Assembly: GCF_026241515.1 (NCBI RefSeq)
Contig: NZ_JAPHPW010000007.1
Coordinates: 164,931 to 228,930, forward strand
Direction: 5' to 3'
DNA length: 64,000 nucleotides
DNA from: Vibrio sp. 14G-20
GTDB taxonomy: Bacteria > Pseudomonadota > Gammaproteobacteria > Enterobacterales > Vibrionaceae
Below are positions 15,302 to 24,536 of the stretch, piece by piece. The notes beneath the pieces are model-generated. The model saw only the letters and a list, made by a program, of their open reading frames with translations, had not been told where the DNA came from and ran no database searches. The position numbers and the translations under genes were made by a program. Position 1 is the stretch's first letter, and each line of letters starts with the position of its first letter.

Positions 15302-18300
15302 ATGTTTACAGCTACTGATGTGTTAAAGCCAGAATTCAACGAGCAGTCGCTTGATGATCTTTGGACGCTTATCTCACCATTATATATGGTGGATGAAACC
15401 CAATGGCTAGAGCAACTTCTGCCGCTAGCTACCCCTTCTGAGTCTGAAAAGCAGCAAATTACAGACAAAACGACGTCGTTGATTGAGTCTATCCGTGCGG
15501 ATAAAACATCTATTCAGATGATCGACGCCTTGTTGCTTGAATACAGTTTAGATACTCAAGAAGGCATCTTGCTAATGTGTCTGGCGGAAGCCTTGATGCG
15601 TATTCCTGATTCGGCAACGGCTGATGCACTGATTCGCGACAAACTTAGCGTTGCGGATTGGAAATCTCATCTGAAGAATTCTGACTCAGTGTTTGTTAAC
15701 GCATCAACTTGGGGCTTAATGCTGACAGGCAAGGTGGTTGGACTTTCATCTAACGAGCAGAGTGCAGGTCAAGCAGTAAACCGTTTAGTGAATAAGCTTT
15801 CTGAGCCGGTGATTCGTAAAGCGATGCACCAAGCGATGAAGGTAATGGGTCACCAATTCGTTCTTGGCCGCAGCATTGCTGAAGCGCAAAAGAACGGTAA
15901 GTCTATGCGTGACAAAGGTTTTACCTACTCATACGACATGCTAGGTGAAGCGGCACTGACTACTGCTGACGCAAACAAATACTTCAAAGATTACCTCATG
16001 GCGATTGAAGCCGTAGGTCGAGACACATACGTCTCTTCAAAATCTAGCCCAGCACCGTCTGTTTCTATCAAGCTTTCTGCACTTCACCCACGTTATGAAG
16101 TGGCGAACGAAGACCGTGTTTTAAATGAACTGTGCGACACGCTAGAGCAATTGTTGCGCCGCGCTGTTGAGCTTGATGTTGCAATTACGATTGATGCTGA
16201 AGAAGCGGATCGCCTTGAGTTATCTCTTAAACTATTCGAAAAACTGTACCGCACTGACCTTGTGAAAGGTTGGGGTAAATTTGGTCTGGTTATTCAAGCT
16301 TACTCAAAACGTGCGCTTCCGGTTCTAGTATGGCTAAACCGCTTAGCGAAAGAGCAGGGTGATTTAATCCCGCTTCGCTTAGTGAAAGGCGCTTACTGGG
16401 ATAGCGAGATCAAATGGTCACAGCAGGCTGGTTTCACGGATTACCCAGTTTACACACGCAAAGAAGCGACAGACGTGGCTTACCTTGCTTGTGCGCGTTA
16501 CCTACTGAGCCCAAGTGTTCGTGGCAATATCTTCCCGCAGTTTGCGAGCCACAATGCTCACACCGTTTCTGCTATTGCAGTGATGACTGACCATAAAGAC
16601 TTTGAATTCCAACGCTTACACGGCATGGGTGATTCTCTTTATAACCATGCAATGGAAGCTTACCAACAGTCGGTACGTATTTACGCGCCAGTTGGTAGCC
16701 ACAAAGATCTACTGCCATACCTAGTACGTCGCTTGCTAGAGAACGGCGCAAACAGCTCGTTTGTACACCGTTTGGTTGATGCTCGCTGCCCGGTCGCTGA
16801 GCTAACACAACACCCGGTCGATATGCTTCTGGCGTTCGATACGCTGAACAACACTAAGATTCCATTGCCACCGGCGGTATTCCCAGAGCGTAAAAACTCT
16901 TACGGTGTGAACATCGATATCGAAAGTGAAGCGCATCAGTTTGAAGAGCAAGTAAAAGCGTTCCTTAATAATCAATGGACTGCTGGTCCTGTGATCAACG
17001 GTGAATCTCTTGCCGAAAGCATGATCAAGGCTGATCAGAACGTTGAACAAGTAACGGCACCTTACGATCGTCGTATCAATGTGGGTCAGGTGGCTTTCGC
17101 TAACCTTGATCATGTTTCCGCAGCGATCACTGGCGCAGACGCAGCATTCGCTGATTGGAACGCAACTTCGGTTGAAACCAAAGCGGCTGCGCTTGAGAAG
17201 CTGGCTGACCTGATGGAAGACAACCTCGCTGAGCTGGTGGCGATTTGTCATCAAGAAGCGGGTAAGACAATTCACGATAGTGTTGATGAAGTACGTGAAG
17301 CGGTCGACTTCTGTCGTTACTACGCAAAACAAGCTGACAACCTACAAGGTTTCGAACTAAAAGGTTTTGATGGCCAAACACGAATCGCTTCTCGACAAGG
17401 TCGTGGTGTGTTCGTTTGTATCAGCCCTTGGAACTTCCCTCTCGCTATCTTCCTTGGCCAAATTACAGCTGCACTAGTCGCGGGTAACACGGTTGTGGCG
17501 AAACCTGCAGAGCAAACAAGCTTGATTGCAGCTCGCGCGGTGGAACTGATGAACGAAGCGGGTTTCCCTGCTGGCACCATTCAGTTGCTTCCTGGTCGCG
17601 GTGCTGAGATCGGCAGTGCGCTAACCAGCCACGATGCAATTGCGGGCGTTGCCTTTACGGGTTCAACACCAACAGCACAGCGTATCAACGTGTCACTGGC
17701 AAGTCGCAATGCTAAACCCGTTCCGTTTATCGCGGAAACTGGTGGTCAGAATGCAATGATTGTAGACAGTACCGCACTGCCTGAACAGGTAGTTCGTGAT
17801 GTAATTCGTTCGGCATTCGCTTCTGCAGGTCAACGTTGTTCTGCACTGCGTGTGCTTTACATCCAAGAAGACATCGCAGACCGAGTGATTGCATTGATTC
17901 ATGGCGCGATGGACGAGTTGAGTGTTGGTATTCCACATCTACACAAAACGGATGTTGGCCCTGTTATCGATGAGAATGCGAAACAGAAGTTGATGACGCA
18001 CCTAGAAAACATGAACAATACCCAGAAGAAGGTGGCTCAACTTTCTCTAGGTACGGATTCTGAACATGGTGATTTTGTTCCACCAAGTGCGTTTGAAATC
18101 GATGACATCAGTTGCTTGAAAGAAGAACAGTTTGGCCCTGTACTGCACATCGTTCGCTTCAAGGCGAGTGAGTTAGCGCAAGTGGTAGACCAAATTAACC
18201 AAACCGGTTTTGGCCTAACTATGGGTATTCACAGCCGTAACGAGACAACTTACCGTTGGATCGAAAAACACGTGCGCGTGGGTAACTGCTACATAAACCG

Positions 18301-18439
18301 TGACCAAGTAGGTGCTGTTGTTGGTGTTCAACCATTTGGCGGTCAAGGTTTGTCAGGTACAGGCCCTAAAGCAGGTGGTCCTCACTACCTATATCGCTTT
18401 ACTGATGTTCATTTTTCGCAATCACAAGACAAGGCATAA
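15302..18439 (+). CDS. putA: Bifunctional proline dehydrogenase / L-glutamate gamma-semialdehyde dehydrogenase
   Basis: 1045 residues. N-terminal proline dehydrogenase (FAD, TIM barrel; about 90-470, with LVKGAYWDSEIK and HNAHTVSAI) and C-terminal NAD-dependent aldehyde dehydrogenase (about 530-1000) with catalytic Glu812 (IAETGGQNAMIVD) and nucleophile Cys846 (ASAGQRCSALRVL). It oxidises proline to glutamate, passing electrons to quinone at the inner membrane. It lacks the N-terminal ribbon-helix-helix domain of E. coli PutA (1320 residues), so it should not repress its own operon; that role probably belongs to the AraC-type protein. Followed 11 bp later by an aldehyde-dehydrogenase fragment and then putP. 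Confidence 0.96.
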   Translation: MFTATDVLKPEFNEQSLDDLWTLISPLYMVDETQWLEQLLPLATPSESEKQQITDKTTSLIESIRADKTSIQMIDALLLEYSLDTQEGILLMCLAEALMRIPDSATADALIRDKLSVADWKSHLKNSDSVFVNASTWGLMLTGKVVGLSSNEQSAGQAVNRLVNKLSEPVIRKAMHQAMKVMGHQFVLGRSIAEAQKNGKSMRDKGFTYSYDMLGEAALTTADANKYFKDYLMAIEAVGRDTYVSSKSSPAPSVSIKLSALHPRYEVANEDRVLNELCDTLEQLLRRAVELDVAITIDAEEADRLELSLKLFEKLYRTDLVKGWGKFGLVIQAYSKRALPVLVWLNRLAKEQGDLIPLRLVKGAYWDSEIKWSQQAGFTDYPVYTRKEATDVAYLACARYLLSPSVRGNIFPQFASHNAHTVSAIAVMTDHKDFEFQRLHGMGDSLYNHAMEAYQQSVRIYAPVGSHKDLLPYLVRRLLENGANSSFVHRLVDARCPVAELTQHPVDMLLAFDTLNNTKIPLPPAVFPERKNSYGVNIDIESEAHQFEEQVKAFLNNQWTAGPVINGESLAESMIKADQNVEQVTAPYDRRINVGQVAFANLDHVSAAITGADAAFADWNATSVETKAAALEKLADLMEDNLAELVAICHQEAGKTIHDSVDEVREAVDFCRYYAKQADNLQGFELKGFDGQTRIASRQGRGVFVCISPWNFPLAIFLGQITAALVAGNTVVAKPAEQTSLIAARAVELMNEAGFPAGTIQLLPGRGAEIGSALTSHDAIAGVAFTGSTPTAQRINVSLASRNAKPVPFIAETGGQNAMIVDSTALPEQVVRDVIRSAFASAGQRCSALRVLYIQEDIADRVIALIHGAMDELSVGIPHLHKTDVGPVIDENAKQKLMTHLENMNNTQKKVAQLSLGTDSEHGDFVPPSAFEIDDISCLKEEQFGPVLHIVRFKASELAQVVDQINQTGFGLTMGIHSRNETTYRWIEKHVRVGNCYINRDQVGAVVGVQPFGGQGLSGTGPKAGGPHYLYRFTDVHFSQSQDKA

Positions 18440-18450
18440 GGAGCAGTATC

Positions 18451-19155
18451 ATGGTTCATCAAGTGACAGGTTTTTCTGATGCATTGCTTGCGTGGGAACA
18501 ATGGAATCTGACCGATTTTGATTATAAGAGTGCTCAGGTACTTGCATTGAAATCAGAGATTGAAAGTCAATCTGCGCCTTTGGCTGCGGTGGCGACTTAT
18601 CATCTAGAACAAGCGTCAGCACTACTTGCGGAGCATCACCTTATGGCAGGCCCAACGGGCGAAACCAATGAGTTGTATGCTGCAGGTCGTGGTGTGGCTT
18701 TGGTAATTGTTGATGATTGCCAAGACAAACTGCCAGCACTACAAACGGCAATGGCTCTGATTACTGCTGCACTATTAGCAGGTAACAGCGTTCAATTGTG
18801 CAGTGATGATGTGCAGTTCAATACCTTAGTTGCAGACGCCGCGAAACAAGCGAATCTGCCAACTAACTTGGTGCAAGTTGCCTCGTATGACGCTGCTCAA
18901 CAGTTGTTGTCTTGCGATGTACGTAGCGTGGGTTATGTGGGTAATTCGCAAACGGCACAAGCTATCAATTTACAGCTTGCTAAGCGTGACGGTGCAATCG
19001 TCGGTTTAGTAGCTGAAACGGATCTGGCGACAATGAATGTTGCCAATGATCCACACCTATCGCTGCGCTTCATTACCGAGCGTACGCGAACTATAAATAT
19101 AACAGCCGTGGGCGGTAACGCGACCTTGCTCGAACTTGGAAGCGAAGCTCACTAA
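18451..19155 (+). CDS. Aldehyde-dehydrogenase-like protein lacking the catalytic domain
   Basis: 234 residues. It resembles only the NAD-binding half of an aldehyde dehydrogenase: GPTGETNELYAAGRGVALVI, ITAALLAGNSV and VGYVGNSQTAQAINLQLAKR with a following LVAETD mirror the matching segments of the putA second domain. The segment with the catalytic Cys is absent. The frame is intact, has its own ribosome-binding site (AAGGAGCAG) and is 11 bp from putA, so it is not simply a decayed end. I recall similar short proteins between putA and putP in other vibrios. It may be a regulatory or structural partner of PutA; no activity can be assigned. Confidence 0.75.
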   Translation: MVHQVTGFSDALLAWEQWNLTDFDYKSAQVLALKSEIESQSAPLAAVATYHLEQASALLAEHHLMAGPTGETNELYAAGRGVALVIVDDCQDKLPALQTAMALITAALLAGNSVQLCSDDVQFNTLVADAAKQANLPTNLVQVASYDAAQQLLSCDVRSVGYVGNSQTAQAINLQLAKRDGAIVGLVAETDLATMNVANDPHLSLRFITERTRTINITAVGGNATLLELGSEAH

Positions 19156-19234
19156 CCTTCAGTAAAATTGGTTCTAAGTACTTTTGGTTGTTTCCATTTT
19201 TGGATTCAACCCATAGTGCTTTGGAGCCTGAATA

Positions 19235-19288
19235 CCTAACTCAATGCACTTACTTGCCTTTACGGTGAGTGCCTTGCATTGAATTAGG
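19235..19288 (+). repeat. Inverted repeat between the put ALDH fragment and putP
   Basis: CCTAACTCAATGCA (19235-19248) pairs with TGCATTGAATTAGG (19275-19288), 13 of 14 bases. The hairpin lies about 35 bp before the putP ATG and has no T-run, so it may act as an mRNA stability or processing element in the put message. Confidence 0.6.
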
Positions 19289-19322
19289 CATGGAAGGCTT
19301 TCTACAAAATGAGGACTATCAA

Positions 19323-20816
19323 ATGATAGAAAACAGTTTTGCAATAACGACGACGTTCATTGCGTATCTAATTATGATGCTAGCGATCGGTGTTATTGCT
19401 TACAAACGTACATCTAACTCAACTGACTACTTCCTAGGTGGTCGTTCGTTAGGCCCATGGCCTGCTGCACTTTCTGCTGGTGCATCAGACATGAGTGGTT
19501 GGTTGCTACTTGGCCTGCCTGGTTACGCTTACGCTGCTGGCTTTGAAGCATTTTGGCTTGCTGGTGGTCTACTTGTTGGTACTTGGGCAAACTGGCTAAT
19601 CAGTGCTAAACGCCTACGTACTTACAGTATTACAACTGAATCACTGACGCTGCCTGAGTTCCTATCTCGTCGCTTCAACGATAACTCTAAGCTGATCCAA
19701 ACAATTTCTGCTTTCTTTATCCTTTTATTCTTCCTTTTCTACACAAGCTCAGGTTTGGTAGCAGGTGGTAAATTGTTTGAAACGGTATTCGGCCTAGATT
19801 ACACAACGGCGGTAATTATCGGCACAGTATGTGTGGTTTCGTACACCCTGTTTGGTGGTTTCCTTGCGGTATCTTGGACTGACTTGGTTCAAGGTCTATT
19901 GATGTCTGCTGCGCTATTGATTGTACCAATCGCAGCAATGAACGGTGGCCTTGGCCAACTGTCGACTGACCTACACAACATCAACCCAGAGCTTCTAACG
20001 CTATGGAATAATGCGAAAGGTGAGCCGCTTTCTGCTATCGCGATCATCTCGCTAGCGGCATGGGGTCTAGGTTACTTCGGTCAGCCACACATCTTGGCTC
20101 GTTTTAAAGCAACACGTACAAATAAAGACCTAACAACAGCGCGTCGCATCGCGGTGGTATGGACTGCACTGTCTATGGTTGGTGCAATGCTGGTTGGTCT
20201 GGTTGGTCTTATCTACGTAACTAATTCTGGTGCGCCTAAGCTAGACGATGGTGAGAAGATCTTCATGCTTCTTGTGAACGCGATGTTCCACCCAGTAATT
20301 GCAGGTATCTTACTGGCTGCAATCCTAGCGGCAATCATGAGTACTGCGGATTCACAACTTCTTGTTTCTTCATCTGCAATGGCAGAAGATCTATACAAGC
20401 AAGTTCTGAAGAAAGACGCAACGTCAGAAGAGATTGTTCGTGTAGGCCGCTTTGCGGTTATCCTAATCTCTCTTGTTGCACTTGTACTAGCGATGACACC
20501 GGACAGTTCAGTACTAGGCCTTGTATCTTACGCATGGGCTGGTTTTGGTGCTGCGTTTGGCCCAGCTATCGTATTGAGCCTGTACTGGTCTCGTATGAAC
20601 CGTAACGGCGCTCTAGCGGGTATCGTGGTTGGTGGCGTTACGATTGTACTTTGGAAGCAGTTCACAGGTGGTTGGTTCGATGTGTACGAAATCGTACCGG
20701 GAATCATCTTATCGACTCTTTCTATCGTTATCGTGAGCCTAATTACGGGTGAACCTGAAGACGAAGTTAAGAAGCAACACGCTGAGTTCGAGAAGAACCT
20801 CGTTGAGCTAGACTAA
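19323..20816 (+). CDS. putP: Sodium/proline symporter
   Basis: 497 residues from ATG at 19323, preceded by GAGGACTATCAA; an open frame 18 codons longer has no ribosome-binding site. Member of the sodium:solute symporter (SSS) family with about 13 membrane helices. PutP hallmarks: DYFLGGRSLGPWPAALSAGA, DMSGWLLLGLPGYAYAAG, and the QPHILARFKA and STADSQLLVSSSA motifs. It imports proline with sodium for PutA. Third gene of the put unit, with its own strong terminator. Confidence 0.95.
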   Translation: MIENSFAITTTFIAYLIMMLAIGVIAYKRTSNSTDYFLGGRSLGPWPAALSAGASDMSGWLLLGLPGYAYAAGFEAFWLAGGLLVGTWANWLISAKRLRTYSITTESLTLPEFLSRRFNDNSKLIQTISAFFILLFFLFYTSSGLVAGGKLFETVFGLDYTTAVIIGTVCVVSYTLFGGFLAVSWTDLVQGLLMSAALLIVPIAAMNGGLGQLSTDLHNINPELLTLWNNAKGEPLSAIAIISLAAWGLGYFGQPHILARFKATRTNKDLTTARRIAVVWTALSMVGAMLVGLVGLIYVTNSGAPKLDDGEKIFMLLVNAMFHPVIAGILLAAILAAIMSTADSQLLVSSSAMAEDLYKQVLKKDATSEEIVRVGRFAVILISLVALVLAMTPDSSVLGLVSYAWAGFGAAFGPAIVLSLYWSRMNRNGALAGIVVGGVTIVLWKQFTGGWFDVYEIVPGIILSTLSIVIVSLITGEPEDEVKKQHAEFEKNLVELD

Positions 20817-20863
20817 TTTACATTGTAAAACAGATGTGAATTAGCAAAGAACATGAGCTAAAA

Positions 20864-20897
20864 ATAATAGAGTCACTTCGGTGGCTCTATTTTTTTG
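20864..20897 (+). terminator. put operon terminator
   Basis: AATAGAGTCAC and GTGGCTCTATT pair around a short TTCG-containing loop (a stable tetraloop) and are followed by seven T. Confidence 0.85.
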
Positions 20898-21071
20898 CCT
20901 ATATCTAAATGCTTTGCCCTTGTGTTGCGTCTGGCAAGTTGAGTGTATTGAGCATGTTTACCTTGTTGGTGACGCTGGCTAAGTCAAACTTCTAAGTCTT
21001 AGAGATTTCCGTTTTCGAAGGGATACATTACAGTTGCTAGAGTAAAGCAGTAAACGAACAGGAAGAGAGAA

Positions 21072-21962
21072 GTGCCCCAAGCGATCCCGAACATTGGCTT
21101 TAATCATGAAAAAACGGCGCAGGCAGAGTTGGAGCTGATCCCACTGTCTCGACTCTACTCTGATGGCAATATCGACCACGATCCTCAATTGCCACATCGT
21201 GTTAGCTTCTTCTTGATTCTGTTTATTGAGCAAGGCTCTGGGACGCACATGGTCGATTTCCAAGACTATCCTTTCAGCCAAGGGAGTGTCTTGTTCATTC
21301 AAAGAGAGCAAGTACACGCCTTTGATTTTAGTAATAAGCCGCAAGGAACGGCGGTTATCTTTACTCAAGCGTTCTTAGACAGCGTTCACGCTAATATGAA
21401 GCTGCCGAACTACACACCAACCCATTTGAACAAGGCTCACTCTGCATTGCTGCCACTAGACGAACTTCATCAAGATCGAACGCAGAGCCTACTACAACAA
21501 ATTACACTAGAGCTGAATCAACCAGAACCAGACCCTTTGATTGTGATGTATCTGTTCTCTGCATTGGCGTTGATTCTTCATCGTCTGCGACCAGAAGTGA
21601 AGCAAGATGCCTTGAGCTTGCAGCAGAACATTAAGTTTGCCCGTTACTTTGAATTGCTTCAAAACAACTACCTGCGTGTTCGTGATGCAAACTGGTACGC
21701 CAATCAAATTAGCACCACCTACAAGACACTGAATCAGGTGTGCAAGGTCGCAACTGGGCTAACAGCAAAGCAGATCATTGATTCTTTCACAGTGTTAGAG
21801 ATGAAGCGCCAGCTAGTGGTAAGCAACATCACTTCACAAAAGATGGCATTGGATTTTGGGTTTGAAGACGCGAGTAATTTCGTTAAATACTTTAAAAATC
21901 ATACCCAAATGACACCGAGTGAGTTTCAAAAGAAATACTCAAAACCGTCTCTAACCGAATAG
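21072..21962 (+). CDS. AraC-family transcriptional regulator
   Basis: 296 residues with GTG start and GGAAGAGAG upstream. N-terminal cupin-like AraC_binding domain (about 25-110: VSFFLILFIEQGSGTHMVDF) and C-terminal AraC DNA-binding domain (about 190-290: NLRVRD region, ISTTYKTLNQVCKVATGLTA, MALDFGFEDASNFVKYFKNH). It lies 120 bp upstream of, and in line with, the NTF2-fold secreted protein, which it may control. The substrate is not evident. Confidence 0.8.
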   Translation: MPQAIPNIGFNHEKTAQAELELIPLSRLYSDGNIDHDPQLPHRVSFFLILFIEQGSGTHMVDFQDYPFSQGSVLFIQREQVHAFDFSNKPQGTAVIFTQAFLDSVHANMKLPNYTPTHLNKAHSALLPLDELHQDRTQSLLQQITLELNQPEPDPLIVMYLFSALALILHRLRPEVKQDALSLQQNIKFARYFELLQNNYLRVRDANWYANQISTTYKTLNQVCKVATGLTAKQIIDSFTVLEMKRQLVVSNITSQKMALDFGFEDASNFVKYFKNHTQMTPSEFQKKYSKPSLTE

Positions 21963-22082
21963 CTGCGATTGAGCATTGTTACGGTAAGGTTCGATATCTA
22001 CCATTTTTCTGCCTAAATACACTCTGCCGCGAATCTCCCTCGTTGACTAATATATTTTCCAAGCCAACGAGAGGACTTAATA

Positions 22083-22946
22083 ATGAAAACAATAACCAAC
22101 ACATTCAAATCAACACTACTAACTGCTGGCGTACTTGCTGCTTCTGTTGTTACCGGTTCTGTGGCTGCTCAAGAGCTGTCTATTCAAGAGAAAGGCGTCG
22201 CGGTCATTTCAAGTATTGAAACGGGCGATGCAAAAGCGGTTAGCTACATTAACCCTGAGAAATACATCCAACATAATCTTGCTGTCGGTGATGGCTTAGC
22301 TGGTTTTGGTGAAGTGTTGCAAATGCTGCCTGAAGGTTCTGCAAAGGCACAAGTTAAGCGCTCATTTCAAGACGGTGATTTCGTAGTAACACACACTGAA
22401 TACAACTTCTTCGGCCCTAAAGTCGGCTTCGATGTATTCCGTTTTGAAGATGGACTGATTGTTGAGCATTGGGATAACTTGCAAGAGATCGCTAAGCCAA
22501 ACGCAAGTGGTCGCACTCAATTAGACGGTACGACTAAAGTCGTAGATCTTGAGAAAACGGGTCAAAACAAACAGCTCGTCGGTGGCTTTGTAAAAGACAT
22601 CCTGATTGGCGGTGACATGTCGAAGATTAATCAGTACATCGATAACGAAGACAGCGCTTATCTTCAGCACAACCCAGGTGTGGCAGATGGTCTAAGTGGT
22701 TTAGGCGAAGCTTTGGGTGCGCTAGCTGAAGCAGGAATGCCAATGGTTTATACCGCTAACCACAAGATCTTAGGCCAAGGTAACTTTGTGTTGTCGATCA
22801 GCGAAGGCCAGTTCATGAATAACCACGTAGCATTTTACGATCTATTTCGTGTTGATAGCGGCAAGATTGTGGAGCACTGGGACACCATTGAAACCATTCC
22901 TGCACGTTCAGAGTGGAAGAATGACAACGGTAAATTTGGCTTCTAA
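22083..22946 (+). CDS. Secreted protein with two tandem SnoaL/NTF2-like domains
   Basis: 287 residues. Signal peptide 1-29 (ending GSVAAQ). Two homologous halves: KAVSYINPEKYIQHNLAVGD to FEDGLIVEHWDNLQEI (about 50-140) and MSKINQYIDNEDSAYLQHNP to VDSGKIVEHWDTIETI (about 175-275). Both share Y-x-Q-H-N near the start and a closing I-V-E-H-W-D, the SnoaL-like signature. Such small cone-shaped domains bind or convert hydrophobic small molecules; none is implied here. Own ribosome-binding site (GAGAGGA) and terminator. Probably periplasmic. Confidence 0.8.
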   Translation: MKTITNTFKSTLLTAGVLAASVVTGSVAAQELSIQEKGVAVISSIETGDAKAVSYINPEKYIQHNLAVGDGLAGFGEVLQMLPEGSAKAQVKRSFQDGDFVVTHTEYNFFGPKVGFDVFRFEDGLIVEHWDNLQEIAKPNASGRTQLDGTTKVVDLEKTGQNKQLVGGFVKDILIGGDMSKINQYIDNEDSAYLQHNPGVADGLSGLGEALGALAEAGMPMVYTANHKILGQGNFVLSISEGQFMNNHVAFYDLFRVDSGKIVEHWDTIETIPARSEWKNDNGKFGF

Positions 22947-22980
22947 GTTTGACTAAATTGAACCAGAAATGACGTTATAG

Positions 22981-23015
22981 AGCGGTGCATTCATTGTGGA
23001 GGTGCCGCTTTTTTT
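22981..23015 (+). terminator. Terminator after the NTF2-fold gene
   Basis: AGCGGTGCA and TGCCGCT pair imperfectly over a 13-nt loop and are followed by seven T. Confidence 0.7.
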
Positions 23016-23273
23016 GCGTGGAAGTTTGCTGGTGGATCGAGCTGAAGAGGTGTCTTTATGGGGTTTTACAATGTAAATCGAAAGCGCAGGATCTTGAGCG
23101 AGAAACGAAAGATCAACCTAGTTGATGGCGTTTGATGTCAAAAAATAAAATAGAAAAGTGGCTATTTTTTGAACTTGGCGCTCACTTTTGTCATTAGCTC
23201 GGTGAATTGTGGAACTGAATTGGACATGATGTGTCAATTGTCAGTAACCACTAAAGACCTATAGGACAAAGGT

Positions 23274-23498
23274 ATGCCTGATCTCTATTGCAAAGGATGT
23301 AAAAAAACAACACTACATAAGTCTATAATGAAACGTTGTGAATCAGAGCCCGAGACAGCGTCTGGCCGTATGATGCAATGGACGTCAAAGCTATTTAGTG
23401 GAAATCTGTACTACGATATGGAAACTCAGCACTTCTGTCGAACGTGTAACTGTCGTTGCGAAACAGGAAGTACTGTACCTCAAGTTAGTCTAGCTTAA
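23274..23498 (+). CDS. Small zinc-ribbon-like protein of unknown function
   Basis: 74 residues. Two cysteine groups, CKGC at the start and CRTCNCRC near the end, separated by about 46 residues, suggest one zinc ribbon. Basic and polar between them; no signal peptide. AGGACAAAGG precedes the ATG. It converges with a 56-residue gene, and both share one bidirectional terminator. I do not recognise a named family. Confidence 0.65.
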   Translation: MPDLYCKGCKKTTLHKSIMKRCESEPETASGRMMQWTSKLFSGNLYYDMETQHFCRTCNCRCETGSTVPQVSLA

Positions 23499-23527
23499 AT
23501 TATAGTAAGTGCTCACTAACTTAAATA

Positions 23528-23556
23528 AAAAAACCTCCGATTTAGGAGGTTTTTTG
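23528..23556. terminator. Bidirectional terminator between two small genes
   Basis: AAAAAACCTCC GATTTA GGAGGTTTTTT: perfect stem with A-run and T-run on either side, serving the 74-residue gene on plus and the 56-residue gene on minus. Confidence 0.85.
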
Positions 23557-23561
23557 TGTTT

Positions 23562-23732
23562 CTATGCGGCTTTGAGTGCTAGTTCGGCGTCAATGGTGTC
23601 GCCATCAATCTTCACATCCCAACCATAGTTTGAGTACTCATTTGCTAGTGCTTGAGCAACATCTTTTGATACCGTTACGTGTGTCCATGAACCAATACCG
23701 TAAGGTTTATATGCGAGTTCTTGCGTTTTCAT
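23562..23732 (-). CDS. Small protein of unknown function (56 residues)
   Basis: Reads ATG (23732) to TAG (23562), 56 codons. The protein begins MKTQELAYKPYGIGSWTHVT and contains YSNYGWDVKIDGD; it is soluble-looking, without Cys. Start supported by AAGGATGAC 7 bases upstream, and the 3' end lies 6 bp from the shared terminator. The coding case rests on this architecture; I do not recognise the family. Confidence 0.65.
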   Translation of the reverse strand: MKTQELAYKPYGIGSWTHVTVSKDVAQALANEYSNYGWDVKIDGDTIDAELALKAA

Positions 23733-24010
23733 AATAGAGTCATCCTTTCTCTTTGATAATTCTATTATTCACTTTGGCCTATATCCTTTCTTTCGTTTCC
23801 GGCTCAACTTATTTGTTAATCGGGTCATTTCTATAATAATTTGTTAATAACCAGAGTTTGATTTATAAGGGTTGTTATCTATTTATATGTGTTTATATTT
23901 GACGTGAATATTACGGGCGTGTTTAGTTTTTAAATGTGTGAGCGAGGTTTTCTTCGATTGCTCTTGGTATGGAATATACTGAGCCGAATTTAGAATGTTT
24001 AAGGAATGTT
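23733..24010. other. 278-bp A/T-rich intergenic region
   Basis: Divergent promoter region for the 56-residue gene and the Lrp-type regulator. It is rich in A/T with poly-T stretches and TTGTTAAT repeated at 23813 and 23841. No further gene seen. Confidence 0.4.
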
Positions 24011-24499
24011 ATGTCTCAGCATCAACTCGATCGTATCGATAAAGAGATACTAAGAATTCTGCATATGAAAGGGCGTTTACCCGTGGTTGAGTTGGCCAAG
24101 CAGGTTAACCTAACGACATCCCCTTGCTCTGATAGACTCAAGCGATTGGAAAAAGAGGGCTACATAACGGGCTACCATGCTGAGCTGTGTTCAGAAAAGT
24201 TGGGGCTCGATGTTCAAGTCTTTATCCACATTCGTCTCGATCAGACCAGTTTTTCGATTTTTGATAAGTTTGCTCAAGCCGTTGAAATGATGCCCGAGGT
24301 GGAAGAGTGTTATTCGCTGTCGGGAGACTTCGACACCATGATCAAGGTTCGAGTGAAAGACATGAAGGCGTACCAAGCGTTTATGGCTACCAAGCTGGGT
24401 ACTCTGCCTGGTGTGATTCAGACGCGCAGTGAAGTGGTTATTGAAGAACATAAGAAGGGCTTTGGCGTGAACCCTGAGTTGTTGGCAACTCTAAAATAG
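24011..24499 (+). CDS. Lrp/AsnC-family transcriptional regulator
   Basis: 162 residues from ATG at 24011 (AAGGA upstream); a frame 14 codons longer has no ribosome-binding site. N-terminal HTH (LDRIDKEILRILHMKGRLPV, LTTSPCSDRLKRLEKEGYI) and C-terminal RAM/AsnC effector-binding domain (VEECYSLSGDFDTMIKVRVK). Members respond to amino acids. Genes next to it on either side are on the opposite strand, so its targets are likely elsewhere. Confidence 0.9.
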   Translation: MSQHQLDRIDKEILRILHMKGRLPVVELAKQVNLTTSPCSDRLKRLEKEGYITGYHAELCSEKLGLDVQVFIHIRLDQTSFSIFDKFAQAVEMMPEVEECYSLSGDFDTMIKVRVKDMKAYQAFMATKLGTLPGVIQTRSEVVIEEHKKGFGVNPELLATLK

Positions 24500-24536
24500 T
24501 GGTCTATTTTCGCCTGACCAAGTTTGTTTAGATATA

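Noticed and set aside
16802..17332. 176-codon minus-strand frame inside putA
   Set aside because: Antisense shadow of putA; no ribosome-binding site and Cys/His-rich nonsense composition.
20979..21368. 129-codon minus-strand frame over the AraC gene start
   Set aside because: Antisense to a clear AraC-family gene; no recognisable domain.
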